Source of the DNA: Novosphingobium sp. MW5
GTDB lineage: Bacteria > Pseudomonadota > Alphaproteobacteria > Sphingomonadales > Sphingomonadaceae
Reading direction: 5' to 3'
Length of the DNA: 55,000 nucleotides
Assembly: GCA_025938935.1 (NCBI GenBank)
Contig: JAPCWB010000007.1
Span: forward strand, 1-55,000
In this document: piece by piece, positions 1 through 10,568 of the stretch
Numbering within the stretch: the stretch's first letter is position 1
Layout: the number at the start of each line of letters is the position of its first letter
Made by a program: the position numbers and the translations under genes
Notes under the pieces: generated by a model
What the model was told of the DNA's origin: nothing
The model's input: the letters and a program-made list of their open reading frames with translations, nothing else
Databases searched by the model: none

Positions 1-590
1 CTGCTTCGGCAGGAGTTTCCTTCGGGATGGGTAGAAAATATCGGGAAAGACGCATGAAGTTTCTCTCAATTTTGGCAACGCCGGTTTGATGCGCAGTCAA
101 AGCGCAAGCCACGCCCAAAAACAAGCCCCGTCCCGCATTTCTCATATTCTGTGCCACGCTTGGATAATGAGCGCTCGCCCGGCCTCACCCCGTGCCTGTC
201 TGGTCGCTCTATCCCATGGGTGGCGGGGCACTTCCCGGGCGCACAACTTGCAGGAAAAAGAAGCCGGAAAATGGAAAGCTGAACCGCTTTGCCGGCTCAT
301 TTTAGACGGTTAAACAATCGAGCCTTGAGTACAATCGCCAGCATACAAACTAGGCAGGCAAAAAAAATAGAGCGAACCGCGACAAATAGGTGACAATCCT
401 GATTCAATCGGCTAGTTTCCATTCTCATAAAAGAAGATGGCCTTGGCAGAAATGCTAAGAAGCTCAAGGACATCGCGGTCTGAGTCTTGGGAGGAAGGAC
501 CCTCAGGCGCACCTTTCGGTTTGCAGCCGCCCAGCCAGATTGAAATATCAGTCGGAATAAGTGGATCAGGGTCAATTTAGACGCGGAACT
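1..590. other. Left-end stretch without a recognised gene
   Basis: I recognise no gene here. Bases 1-57 read as 18 sense codons ending in TGA on the plus strand and could be the tail of a gene lying to the left. Bases from about 300 to 600 look richer in A and T than the genes to the right. Short open frames at 86-313 (plus) and 297-575 (minus) show no domain, no good ribosome-binding site and unlike codon use, so they are not called. In related genomes proS often follows the DUF1467 gene; it is absent here. Confidence 0.6.
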
Positions 591-594
591 TTAT

Positions 595-628
595 AAAGGC
601 AGAGCTTGGCTCTGCCTTTTTCTTTTTT
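595..628. terminator. Hairpin terminator, probably bidirectional
   Basis: A perfect 8-bp stem, GGCAGAGC (598-605) and GCTCTGCC (609-616), is extended by AAA/TTT pairs. On the plus strand it is followed by a T-rich run to 628. Read on the minus strand it ends in TTTATAA, so it can also end the nuo-birA-rnj-mce-DUF1467 transcript, whose last stop codon is about 25 bases upstream of the hairpin. The stronger U-tract points rightward, where no clear plus-strand gene precedes it. Confidence 0.8.
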
Positions 629-652
629 GTAATACTCCGGCCGAATGGCGGG

Positions 653-948
653 CTAATTTCCAGGACTGTTGTAGCTGTTCGCGGGCGGCTTGAGGAATGG
701 AATATCGTCCAGCCCGAACCCTGACTGCCGAAGCGCCACATAGCTGGTGAAAATCACGGGTTGTGACGATGGTTGTCAGGATGATCACTCTGAGGAATTG
801 CGGTCTGTCCGGAGCGCTTGGCTCCGGAACCCGGCACGACTTCGCCTGCCTCCTCCTGTGTCCGGCGCAGGCCGAACGGCGGGATCGCCGAGACAGAATG
901 ATCCACCAGATCATGAAATAAACCCGCCAGGCCGAACGCCACGGACAT
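653..948 (-). CDS. DUF1467 family small membrane protein (frameshifted in this sequence)
   Basis: A short membrane protein of unknown function found next to mce in many alphaproteobacteria. Reading across shifts gives about 98 residues: a start MSVAFGLA, a first membrane helix containing FIIWWI, a conserved loop RTQEEAGEVVPG, then RPQFLRVIILTTIVTT leading into the second helix, and an end near DDIPFLKPPAN. The stop is at 653-655. At least three single-base shifts split it into three frames. It is the last gene of the nuo operon before the hairpin at 595-628. The family call rests on the motif order; no function can be assigned. Confidence 0.75.
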
Positions 949-1360
949 TGCCGCGGCCTCTTCCAGTTCCGTCAGTTGTAGCCCAGGAAATCGCTTCGGA
1001 TGCAAAAACAGCACCGGCTTTCCATGGGCGCCGATCTTGGGTTCCCCGTCGCCCAGAACCCCGGCGCCGCCGGCCACCAATCGGTCGCGGGCCGCGATGA
1101 TGTCATCGACCTCGTGGCATACGTGATGGATGCCCCCGGACGGGTTCTTTTCCAGAAAGCTTCACGATCGGCGAATTGTCGCCGAGCGGCTCGAGCAGCT
1201 CGATCTTCGTATTCGGCAGGGTGATGAATACCGTGCTGACACCGTGATCCGGCTGTTCTTCCTTCGCCGACACTTCGGCCCCGAGCGTATCCCGGTATAC
1301 CGCCGCCGCGGCCTCGATATCCGGCACCGCGATTGCCACGTGATTAAGCCGTCCGATCAT
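949..1360 (-). CDS. mce: Methylmalonyl-CoA epimerase (frameshifted)
   Basis: Interconverts the (R) and (S) forms of methylmalonyl-CoA in propionyl-CoA breakdown. It is a metal-dependent VOC (glyoxalase-fold) protein of about 135 residues. The N-terminal half begins MIGRLNHVAIAVPDI, with the first metal-ligand His, and follows a good AGGAG ribosome site 1366-1374. An extra base near 1165 shifts the frame; beyond it the sequence resumes with NPSGGIHHVCHEVDD, then GEPKIGAHGKPVLFLHPK and the final ELEE glutamate. The exact stop is blurred by another shift just before the DUF1467 start, so the end given here is approximate. The gene follows rnj in the same operon. Confidence 0.9.
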
Positions 1361-1486
1361 TTGCACACTCCTCCGCGTGGGAAGCACCGACACTTCGACG
1401 TCGACCCGTTGTCGGACGTCCAGCCGCCGCCCCGGTCGAACGTCCGCCGATCCCGCCCTCGAGGCCAACTATGGTTGGGTCCCCCA

Positions 1487-3136
1487 TCACCTGCAGAGCG
1501 GCTTTTTGCCCCAGACCTCCAGGATGCCGGCCCGGGCACCGCGCCGCGCCGGCTTCGGCGATAACGTTCTTGTCCTTCCGCCGGGCTTTCGGAATGCTCG
1601 TCACCGCACCGGTCACCGCCTTGGTGACGACGTCTTCCATCGGCACGCCGTCATCGTCCGTGTCCGGCAGTCCCATGGGCGTCACGTCCGGATCGGCGAG
1701 CAACGCCCCTGCCCGGTCGGCGACCAGGGCAATCACGGCAGCACCTGCAAAGGACAGCTTGCGCCGTTCCTTGACACCGGTAACCTCCGGATCGTCCAGG
1801 ATATCCCGTCCTTCACCAGAATGCCGGACGGCGCTTCATCGATGATCGCGGCCCTGCCCGCATTCAGGCGGATGATGTCGCCGTTCTTGCCGCGAACCAC
1901 TTCGGGAATGCCGTGTTCCTTGGCAAACGTGGCATGGGCGGCAAGATGCAACGGTTCGCCATGGACCGGAACCAGGACTTTCGGCTGAAGCAGCTTGTAG
2001 AGCTGCGCCAGTTCCCCGCGGCGCGGGTGGCCGGAAACGTGGACCAGCGCATCCCGGTCGGTGATGATTTCGACGCCCTTGTCCGAAAGGTTGTTCATGA
2101 CCTCGCCGACGGCCTTCTCGTTGCCGGGAATGGTGCGCGAGGAAAAGATCACCATGTCGCCCGACGAAAGGGCCACATTGCGGTGTTCGCCGGCAGCGAT
2201 CCGCGCCAGCGCAGCACGGCTTTCCCTTGCGACCCCGTACACAGCAACACCGTCTTCCGCGGAAGGTAGCCGTAGGCTTCCTCCTCGTGAAACGCCGGCA
2301 GGCCCTCCAGGTAACCGAGTTCGCGTGACACATCGATCACCCGGTGCATCGACCGGCCGACCACCACCACATCCCGCTGGTTGAGGGCGGCGGCGGCGGC
2401 AATCGCGCGGATACGGGCGACGTTCGAGGCAAAGGTCGTCACGGCGATCCGGTGTTTGGCCCTGGCCATCACCTTGCCGAGTTCTTCCGCCACTTCCGTT
2501 TCGCTCGGGCTGACGCCGTCGCGCACCGCATTGGTGCTGTCGCCGATCAGCGCCATGACGCCTTCCCGGCCGAGCGCGGCCAGGCGGTCCATGTTGATCG
2601 GCAGGCCAACGCCCGGCATGTTGTCGATTTTCCAGTCGCCGGTATGGAAGACCAGTCCGGCCGGCGTGCGGATCGCCAGCGCACAGGGTTCAGGATCGAA
2701 TGGGCCATCGCGACGAACTCGACATCGAACGGCCCGATCTTGTGCCGCTCACCCTGTTGGACGATCGTTACCGGAACCTCTTCCGCGCCTGGCTCGCTTT
2801 CGATTTTCGATGCAAGCATGGCAGCCGTGAAAGGTGTTGCATAAACAGGCACCTTCAAGAACGGCCACAGATGCATGATGGCCCCGTAGTGGTCCTCATG
2901 GGCATGAGTGATCACCATGCCGGCGATGTTGTCGACTTCCTCTTCCAGGAACTTGATGTCCGGCAGGACGAGATCGATGCCCGGAAGTTCGGCCCGGCGA
3001 AACTGACGCCGCAATCGACGATCAGCCAGGTGCGATCGTCCTCCGGGCCATAGCCGTAGAGAGCCAGGTTCATGCCGATCTCACCGACACCACCCAACGG
3101 CAGAAACACTATGTCATTTTTATTGGCCGAAGCCAT
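1487..3136 (-). CDS. rnj: Ribonuclease J (frameshifted)
   Basis: Metallo-beta-lactamase/beta-CASP ribonuclease with 5'-3' exonuclease and endonuclease activity in RNA decay and rRNA maturation. The N-terminus MASANKNDIVFLPLGGVGEIG is followed by the zinc motif THAHEDHYGA near residue 75, then HTGDWK, IGDSTNA, and the beta-CASP helicase-like part with VALSSGDMVIFSSRTIPGNE and KVLVPVHGEPLH. The C-terminus ends near EVWGKKPLCR. Roughly 549 codons match the family length of about 555. At least five indels lie near 3000, 2695, 2240, 1780 and 1540. It sits 37 bp after birA. The stop at 1487-1489 is the best fit, but a final shift could lengthen the tail. Confidence 0.93.
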
Positions 3137-3172
3137 TGATTGCTCCTTCAAAACCTGTTCTCAGGCCCGCAG

Positions 3173-3943
3173 TCAGTCCCCGGTCAAAAACACGTCGCCT
3201 GCGTAAATCGTACGCTGGCGGCCATCATTCTGTTTCAACACCAGATGTCCGCGGGCATCCAGATCGGCAAAAACGCCGGTAATCTCTTCCTGGGCGGTTT
3301 TGATCGTGATCGCCTTGCCCAGGTGTGCCGCCCGGCTCAGCCAGGTACGGCGAATGTCTCAATCCGCCCGGCTGCCCCCAATGGGCGAGTTGTTCCGCCA
3401 TGGCGGCCGCCGGGCATCGAACAGTCTTTCAGCGGTCACCTGAAAACCAAGGCTCCTGAGGTCCGTTGCCTCATACAGCGAAAGCGGCGGGTGGGAAACA
3501 CAGTTGACGCCAAACCCGATGACCACCGCCTGGCGGCCATCGCCCAGGGTTTCGGCCTCCAGCAGGATGCCGGAAAGCTTTGCCCCGTCGACCAGAAGGT
3601 CGTTGGGCCATTTCAGCGATACCAGTTGCAGTGTACCGGCCGATTTGTCAACGGCTTCCGACAGCGCAACAGCGGCAACAGGCGGCAGTTCGCCTATTCT
3701 GTCGGCCGGTTGCGGGTCGATCAGCAGCAGACTGGCAAACAGATTGCCCCTGGGCGACTGCCAGTCCCGTCCCCGGCGCCCGCGGCCCTCGGTCTGCATC
3801 TGTGCGCGGATCCAGAGCCCTCCCGCATGTCCGCTGCGCGCCCGCTCAAAACAAAGATTATTGGTCGAGCTGACGCTCTCGTGTTCTTCAATGCGAAAGT
3901 CCGGCGCACCCGGCGCCGGACGTTCAAGACCCTTCTCGCTCAT
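3173..3943 (-). CDS. birA: Biotin--[acetyl-CoA-carboxylase] ligase, short form (one or more shifts)
   Basis: Activates biotin with ATP and attaches it to the biotin carrier protein of biotin-dependent carboxylases. It has no N-terminal winged-helix DNA-binding domain, so it is the enzyme-only form and not a repressor. Visible motifs are SVSSTNN near residue 23, QTEGRGRRGRDWQSP, LKWPNDLLVDGAKLSGIL and VIGFGVNC, then the SH3-like C-terminal domain with EEITGVFADLDARGHLVL and the stop after VFLTGD. One shift near 3375 separates the catalytic and C-terminal domains; 257 codons is a normal length. The start lies about 9 bp after the nuoN stop, so it is cotranscribed with the nuo genes. Confidence 0.93.
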
Positions 3944-3951
3944 GCCCGGCG

Positions 3952-5389
3952 TCAGAACAGCGACTGCGCCGCGGCACTGGCGGCAGTGACCACCTGGCCG
4001 GGCGCAAGCCAGAAGAAGACGACAAGGAGGCTGGAAAGTCCCAGCACGACCCGCAGTTCCATTGGCATCTTCTCAAAGGCTTCCACGGGCTCGTCAAAGA
4101 ACATCACCTTGACGATGCGCAGGTAATAGAAGGCCCCGACCACCGACATGACGATACCGATGATCGCCAGCGGATAAAGACCCGCCTCGACCGCGGCCGC
4201 GAACACGTACCACTTGCCGAAGAAGCCGATCAGCGGCGGAATTCCGGCCAATGAGAACATCATCAGTCCGAGAAGGATCGCCATCGGCAGGTTGGTCTGC
4301 GAAAGGCCAGCAAGATCGGTGATTTCCTCCACCATGCCGTCCTTGCGGCGCATGGACAGGATGCAGGCGAAGACGCCGAGCGTCATGCCGAGATACGCGA
4401 TCATGTAGAAGATGACGCCCTCGACGCCGGTCTGCGTGCCCGCGGCAAGGCCGACAAGCGCGTAGCCCATATGACTGATCGAGGAATAGGCCATCAGCCG
4501 CTTCAGGTTTCTCTGGCCGATCGCCGCGAATGCGCCAAGCGCCATGGAGGCGATGGATACGAACACGATGATCTGCTGCCAGTCGCTGGTCACCGGCTGG
4601 AAGGCTTCCACGACGATCCCACCAGCATGCCCATGGCAGCCACTTTCGGGCGGCGGCAAGGAAGGCCGTAACCGGCGTCGGTGCGCCTTCATAGACGTCC
4701 GGCGTCCACATGTGGAACGGTACCGCGGATATCTTGAAGGCAAGGCCGGCCAGAATGAAGGTCAGGCCGATAACGAGGCCGATCGTGGCGCCGCCTGCGG
4801 ACAGGGCTTCGGCGATCTCCCCGAAACCGATCTGGCCGGTGAAGCCGTAGACCAGGGACATGCCGTAGAGAAGCATGCCGGAGGAAAGCGATCCGAGAAC
4901 GAAATATTTCAGGCCCGCCTCGGTGGAGCGGACGCTGTCGCGGTTGATTGCAGCCACCACGTAAAGCGCAAGGCTCTGCAGCTCGAGGCCCAGATAGAGC
5001 GCGATCATGTCGTTGGCCGACAGCATCAGCATCATGCCGAGCGTCGTCAGGACGATCAGGATCGGATACTCGAAATGATCGAACGACTGGCTCTTTGCGT
5101 AGGCCCAGGACATGGCAATCGCAAAAAACGAGCCGGCCAGGACGAGCAGCTTGAGGAGATAGGCGAACTCGTCGAGAATGAAGGAGCCGCCAAAGGTTTC
5201 GCCGTAGGTTGGCACCAGCAGCAGCACCATGAAGGTGCCGCCGAGCAGGCCCATCGCACCGCCGAATACGGCATAGCTGACGCTTTTGCCGCCAAAGGCG
5301 CCGACCATCAGCAACGTCATGGCTCCGAGGGCAAGGATGATCTCCGGCAGGACCGGCATGAGATCTGGCAATTGGGTCATATCTGACAT
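3952..5389 (-). CDS. nuoN: NADH-quinone oxidoreductase subunit N (frameshifted)
   Basis: One of three antiporter-like proton-pumping subunits of the complex I membrane arm. About 479 codons, the family norm, nearly all in hydrophobic helices. The signature WTPDVYEGAPTPVTAFLAAA lies near residue 230. Deletions between about 4610 and 4670 break the frame just after it; the C-terminal half resumes with GIVVEAFQPVTSDWQQII, conserved FAAIGQRNLKRLMAYSS and ISHMGYALVGLAAG. It is the last nuo gene, ends 9 bp before birA, and follows nuoM by 23 bp. Confidence 0.96.
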
Positions 5390-5412
5390 AGCTCTGTCTC
5401 GTCCTCGAAACC

Positions 5413-6945
5413 TTAGTGAGACACGGCGGCGGCAGCCGCGTGCTTGGTGATCCCGGCAGCATCAAGGGCCGCAGTGTATTGCGTGATCAGATTGTCGACC
5501 GCTCCCTGGGTCACATCCAGGATCGCCATCGGATAGAAACCGAAGAAGACGGTCAGCAGCACCATCGGGATCAGGATGGCCTTCTCCCGGAAATCCAGGT
5601 CGAGGATCGACTTGAGGCTTTCCTTCTCCAGCGCACCGAAGATCACGCGGCGATAGAGGTAGAGCGCATAGGCGGCGGACAGGATCACGCCGAAGGTCGC
5701 AAAGAACGCAACCCACGTATTCACCTGGAACACACCCATCAGCGTCAGGATTTCGCCGACGAAGCCGGACGTGCCGGGCAAGCCGACATTGGCCATTGTG
5801 AGAACCAGGAATACCACCGCGTATTTTGGCATCCGGTTGACCAGACCGCCATAGGCGGCGATCTCCCGGTGTGCATCCGGTCGTAGATCACCCCGACGCA
5901 TAGGAAGAGCGCCCCGGACACGATGCCGTGGGAGAGCACTGGAAGATGCCGCCCTGCACGCCCTGATGGGTCATCGTGAAGATGCCCATGGTCACGTAGC
6001 CACCTGGGCGACGAAGGTCGGCGATCAGTTTCTTGATGTCTTCCTGCGCCAGCGCCACCAGCGAGGTATAGATGATGGCCACCACGGACAGCGTGTAGAT
6101 CATCGGCGCGAACAGGTCGGATGCGATCGGGAACATCGGCAGCGAGAAGCGCAGGAAGCCGTAGCCTCCGAGCTTCAGCAGAACGCCCGCCAGGATCACC
6201 GAACCGGCCGTCGGCGCCTCCACGTGCGCGTCCGGCAGCCAGGTGTGCACCGGCCACATGGGCATTTTCACCGCGAAGGACGCGAAGAACGCCAGCCAGA
6301 GCCAGGTCTGCATGCCTGCCGGGAACGAATGCGCCAGAAGCTGTTCGATATCCGTGGTGCCCGCGTTCCAGTACATCGTCATGATCGCGATCAGCATCAG
6401 AACCGATCCGAGCAGCGTGTAGAGGAAGAACTTGTAGGACGCATAGACGCGCCGTGCGCCGCCCCAGACGCCGATGATCAGGAACATCGGGATGAGGCCG
6501 GCTTCGAAGAACACGTAGAAGACCACCAGATCCAGCGCGCAGAACACGCCAATCATGAGCGTTTCCAGCACCAGGAACGCGATCATGTATTCCTTGACGC
6601 GCTTCTGAACGCTTTCCACGACGCTAGGACGCAGAACGGCATCAGGAAGGTCGTCAGGATGACGAACAGCACCGAAATGCCGTCCACGCCCATCCGGTAG
6701 GAAATATTCCCGCCCAGCCAGTCGCGCTGTTCGACGAACTGGAAGCCGGGGTTGGTATAGTCGAAGAACGCCCAGATCGCCAGCGACAGCACGAAGGTGA
6801 CCCCCGTGGTCACGAGCGTGACCATGCGGATGTTCTTCTTGCTGCCCTCATCCTCGCCCGGAACAAGCAGAATGAAGAGCACGCCGAGCAGCGGCAAAAA
6901 GGCAGTGAGTGACAGAATTGGCCAGTCAATCGGTGTAGTGTGCAC
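5413..6945 (-). CDS. nuoM: NADH-quinone oxidoreductase subunit M (frameshifted)
   Basis: Antiporter-like proton-pumping subunit of the membrane arm. Across the shifts it is about 510 codons, as expected. The most likely start is GTG at 6943-6945, followed by HTTPIDWPILSLTAFLPLLG; no ATG is available in this frame, so an indel may have removed the true start. Motifs include YRMGVDGISVLFVILTTFL, the conserved helix VHTWLPDAHVEAPTAGSVIL near residue 238, and GLPGTSGFVGEILTLMGVF in the C-terminal third. Shifts lie near 6620, and the segment 5930-6010 (around the conserved KKLIA lysine helix) is damaged by several closely spaced errors. It overlaps the end of nuoL. Confidence 0.95.
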
Positions 6946-8937
6946 CCCGCCGGTGCCGGCACCGGTGAACATCGACCAGGTGATAAGCAAAGCCACACCG
7001 ATCAGCATCGCAAATGCATAGTGATAGAGATATCCGGTCTGCAGTCTGACGGCCCAGGTCGTCACGTTCTGGACGCGGGAGGCGATCCCGTCGGGGCCGT
7101 AGCCGTCGATGACGGCGCCGTCGCCCTTCTTCCACAGCACGCGGCCGAGCCGCATTGCAGGACGGACAAAGAGGAAATCATAGAGTTCGTCGAAGTACCA
7201 CTTGTTGAGCAGGAACTGGTAGAGCCCGGAATGGCGCTCGGCCGGCCGCTTGGCATTTCCGGCGAGCGGATATAGAACTGATAGGCGACCAGGAGACCGA
7301 GCACCATCATCACGAACGGCGACACCTTCACCCAGGCCGGCACTTCATGCATGTCGTGCAGGATATGGTTGGCTTCGGACGTGAACAGCGAAGCCTGCCA
7401 GAACTCCGCGTATCCTTCGCCGAAGAATGGCCCGTAGAACACCATCCCCGCGAAGATCGCACCGATCGACAGCACCAACAGCGGAATTGTCATCACCAGC
7501 GGCGATTCGTGCACGTGTTTCATGACATCGACGGGCGCGCGCGCCTTGCCGTGGAAGGTCATGAACGCCAGGCGCCACGAATAGAACGATGTCAGTCCGG
7601 CTGCGATCACCGTCAGCAGAAGCCGTAGATCGCCATCGGGTTGGATGTTCGCCCATCGATCCGGCAAAGGCGGCCTCGATGATCGCATCCTGGACATCGA
7701 AGCCTGCGAAGCCGAGATGGGTGAACGGAATGCCGACACCGGTAAGCGCGAGCGTGCCGATGATCATCGTCCAGTAGGTGATCGGGATGTGCTTGCGAAG
7801 CCCGCCCATCTTGCGCATGTCCTGTTCGTCGGAGACCGCATGGATCACGGAGCCGGCACACAGGAACAACAGCGCCTTGAAGAAGGCGTGCGTGAACAGG
7901 TGGAAGATGCCGATGGAATAGGCACCGACACCGAGCGCCACGAACATGTAGCCAAGCTGCGAACAGGTCGAATAGGCGATGACACGCTTGATGTCGTTCT
8001 GGACGAGACCGACGGTTGCGGCGAAGAACGCCGTGGTTGCGCCGAAGAAGACGATCACCGTCAGGGCGGTGGGCGACAGTTCCATCAGCGGCGACAGGCG
8101 CGCCACCATGAACACGCCGGCGGTCACCATGGTGGCGGCATGGATGAGCGCGGAGACGAACAGCGTCGGGCCTTCCATCGCGTCCGGCAACCAGGTGTGC
8201 AGCAGGAACTGGGCGGATTTGCCCATCGCGCCCATGAACAGCAGCAGGCAGATGGCCGTCAGCGCCGCTTGCGGATCAAGGTGATAGCCGAGGAACGTCA
8301 TGGCTTCGCCCTGGCCTTCGACGAAGGACGGCGCGTCATTGAAAATGGTCGTGAATTCGATGCTCTGGAAAACGTAGAACACGCCGAAGATACCGAGCGC
8401 AAAGCCGAAGTCGCCGACACGGTTGACGACGAAGGCCTTGATGGCCGCCGCGTTCGCGGACGGCTTCTGATACCAGAAGCCGATCAGCAGATAGGATGCC
8501 AGGCCGACACCCTCCCAGCCGAAGAACATCTGCAGTAGGTTGTCGGCCGTCACCAGCGACAGCATCGCGAAGGTGAACAGGGACAGATAGGCAAAGAAGC
8601 GCGGCCGGTGCGGATCGTGATGCATGTAGCCGATGGAATAGACATGCACCAGGGCCGAAACCGTGTTGACCACGACGAGCATGACGGCCGTCAGCGTGTC
8701 GACGCGGATCGACCAGGAAACGTTCAGGTTGCCCGTGTCTATCCAGCGGAACAGTTCGACGATCTGCGCCTCGGACCCGCCGAGCCAGAAGCCGAAGAAG
8801 GTTATCCAGGACAGGAGAGCCGCCAGCAGCAGCAGGCCGCTGGTAATATATTCACAGGCCTTGGCTCCGATGGCGCGGCCGAACAGGCCGGCGATCAGGA
8901 AGCCGATAAGCGGCAGGAACAGGATTGCGGAATACAT
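6926..8937 (-). CDS. nuoL: NADH-quinone oxidoreductase subunit L (frameshifted)
   Basis: Distal antiporter-like subunit of complex I with the long lateral C-terminal helix. The N-terminal 430 residues are in one frame, starting MYSAILFLPLIGFLIAGLFG, with WSIRVDTLTAVMLVVVNTVS and the pump motif LLHTWLPDAMEGPTLFVSAL near residue 245. Extra or missing bases near 7650 and 7255 shift the frame. The remaining parts hold LTSFYSWRLAFMTFHG, HEVPAWVKVSPFVMM and the C-terminal anchor region KGDGAVIDGYGPDGIA. About 670 codons is normal for the family. The stop at 6926 is the best guess because the frame near the end is uncertain. Its start is 6 bp after the nuoK stop. Confidence 0.95.
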
Positions 8938-8943
8938 CAGCTC

Positions 8944-9255
8944 CTACCCTTTCATCATGTTGATGTCTTCAACCGCGATCGAGCCGCGGTTCCGGTGGAA
9001 GACCACCAGGATGTGCCAGGCCGATCGCCGCTTTCGGACGCGGCCACGGTAAGCACCAGCATCGTGAAGATCTGCCCCATCATGTCGCCGAGGAACGACG
9101 AAAAGGCGACGAAATTGATGTTCACCGACAGCAGGAGCAGTTCGATGGACATCAAGATGACAATCACGTTTTTCCTGTCCAGAAAGATCCCGAAGATCCC
9201 GATCGTGAACAGGATCGCCGCGACCAGACAGACCGTGCGACAGACCGATTTCCAT
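8944..9255 (-). CDS. nuoK: NADH-quinone oxidoreductase subunit K (frameshifted)
   Basis: Small three-helix subunit between the antiporter-like and quinone-proximal parts of complex I. Start MEIGLSH at 9255, stop after VEDINMMKG at 8944, giving 103 codons against a usual 102-103 residues. The central stretch KNVIVILMSIELLLLSVNI, with the conserved membrane glutamate of helix 2, and FVAFSSFLGDMMGQIF are intact. Two compensating shifts, in helix 1 near 9190-9230 and near 9020, put the middle in another frame. It lies about 100 bp after nuoJ. Confidence 0.94.
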   Translation of the reverse strand: MEIGLSHGLSGRGDPVHDRDLRDLSGQEKRDCHLDVHRTAPAVGEHQFRRLFVVPRRHDGADLHDAGAYRGRVRKRRSAWHILVVFHRNRGSIAVEDINMMKG

Positions 9256-9357
9256 GGGCGCCTCGCCGTGCTCCCCTCGTTTTAACCCCAACCGGGAAAC
9301 CGCACGGGAGGAGCGTGCCGGTATCCGGACTATCTCGACAAACGCAGACGTCCTGCG

Positions 9358-9979
9358 TCAGATACCCCTTGCCCGTCTCCACCTTCCGGACCTCGATCGA
9401 AGTTTCGCGTGACCGCGCAATCTGCGGTCGGAATGTCGTGACGTTTGACATTCGGCTTGTGGCGCAGCGTCAGGACGATCGCCCCGATCATCGCCACCAG
9501 CAACACCGGGCCGGCGACCTGGAAGAAGTAGATGTATTTCGTATAAAGGACGGACCCGAGCGCCTGGACGTTGCTCATCGTGCTGAGCGCCGGCGTCGGC
9601 TCAGCACCTTGCCCCAGCATTTCCGGCGCGATGACCCGGGCTCCAAGACCCATCAGGATTTCGACCAGCAGAATGAGCCCGATCAGGGCACCGATCGGCA
9701 TGTACTGCAGGAAGCCCTGCCGAAGCTCCGCGAAATCGACGTCCAGCATCATGGCTGACGAACAGGAACAGCACCGCCACCGCGCCGACATAGACCGCGA
9801 TCCCAGAGATCGGTGCCGGGAATTCCGCCGCCAGGAGAATGAACAGGCCGGCGGAGTTCACGCAGGCCAGGATCAGGAACAGAACCGACGCCACCCGGAT
9901 TGCGCGACGCGATCACCATGAAGGCGGACGCCACCGTGACGCCCGCGAACAGGTAGAGAAAGAGGGCTTCCAGGATCAT
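9358..9979 (-). CDS. nuoJ: NADH-quinone oxidoreductase subunit J (frameshifted)
   Basis: Membrane subunit of complex I with five predicted helices. Start MILEALFLYLFAGVTVASAF at 9979; helix 2 reads ACVNSAGLFILLAAEF. The gene contains the conserved ISGIAVYVGAVAVLFLF segment that forms the pi-bulge helix 3, and MMLDVDFAELRQG. The tail reads RETSIEVRKVETGKG and then a stop at 9358-9360 after one more shift. About 207 codons fit the family. Shifts occur near 9905, 9760 and 9420. Confidence 0.93.
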
Positions 9980-10073
9980 TTCAAAGACCTGCCTGTCGAT
10001 GTGGCCGGTTCCGGCCGAGCGATGCGGGGCCCGGCCGAGTTGCCGGGCTGAATTCGAGGTGTTCGATTAGCTC

Positions 10074-10568
10074 CTAGCGGTAGAGGAGCGTCCATTTCAA
10101 TGTTGCGGGCGATTTCACGCTCCCACCGGTCGCCGTTGGCGAGCAGCTTGTCCTTGTCGTAGTAGAGCTCTTCACGGGTTTCCGTGGCGAATTCGAGGTT
10201 CGGCCCTTCAACGTTGATCGCCGTCCACCGGGCAGGCCTCCCTGGCGAAACCGCAGCCAGATGCAGGCGACCGTGTCGATGTCGTAGCGCGTGGTGCGGC
10301 GGGTGCCGTCGTTGCGGCGCGGACCGGCCTCGATCGTGATCGCCTGCGCCGGGCAGATGGCTTCGCACAGCTTGCAGGCGATGCAGCGTTCTTCACCGTT
10401 CGGATAGCGGCGCAGCGCGTGTTCGCCCCGGAAACGCGGGCTTACCGGGCCCTTTTCAAACGGATAGTTGATCGTCGGCTTCGGCTTGAAGAAGTAACGC
10501 ATCGCCAGAAAGAATGCCGAAACGAACTCCTGCAGAAACAGCGATTTGACGGCTTGACTAAGTCCCGT
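10074..10568 (-). CDS. nuoI: NADH-quinone oxidoreductase subunit I (frameshifted, start damaged)
   Basis: Carries two [4Fe-4S] clusters (N6a and N6b) in the connecting region of complex I. The first cluster motif CIACKLCEAICPAQAI is intact; the second, a CGFCQEACPVDAI-type motif near residue 100, is split by indels at about 10220-10250. The C-terminus reads LLANGDRWEREIARNIEMDA and ends at 10074. Coding sequence clearly extends upstream of the first available ATG (10502) with LSQAVKSLFLQEFVSAFFLA, the usual amphipathic N-terminus. The first codon of that stretch appears as ACG at 10566-10568; loss of a TGA triplet here would explain both this missing start and the missing stop of the preceding small ORF. 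Confidence 0.93.
   Translation of the reverse strand, partial: TGLSQAVKSLFLQEFVSAFFLAMRYFFKPKPTINYPFEKGPVSPRFRGEHALRRYPNGEERCIACKLCEAICPAQAITIEAGPRRNDGTRRTTRYDIDTVACIWLRFRQGGLPGGRRSTLKGRTSNSPRKPVKSSTTTRTSCSPTATGGSVKSPATLKWTLLYR

Noticed and set aside
297..575. 92-codon minus-strand frame at the left end
   Set aside because: No recognisable motif, no ribosome site and atypical composition.
3140..5386. Long plus-strand frames (about 330 and 280 codons) opposite birA and nuoN
   Set aside because: No conserved protein; both lie exactly opposite well-supported genes.
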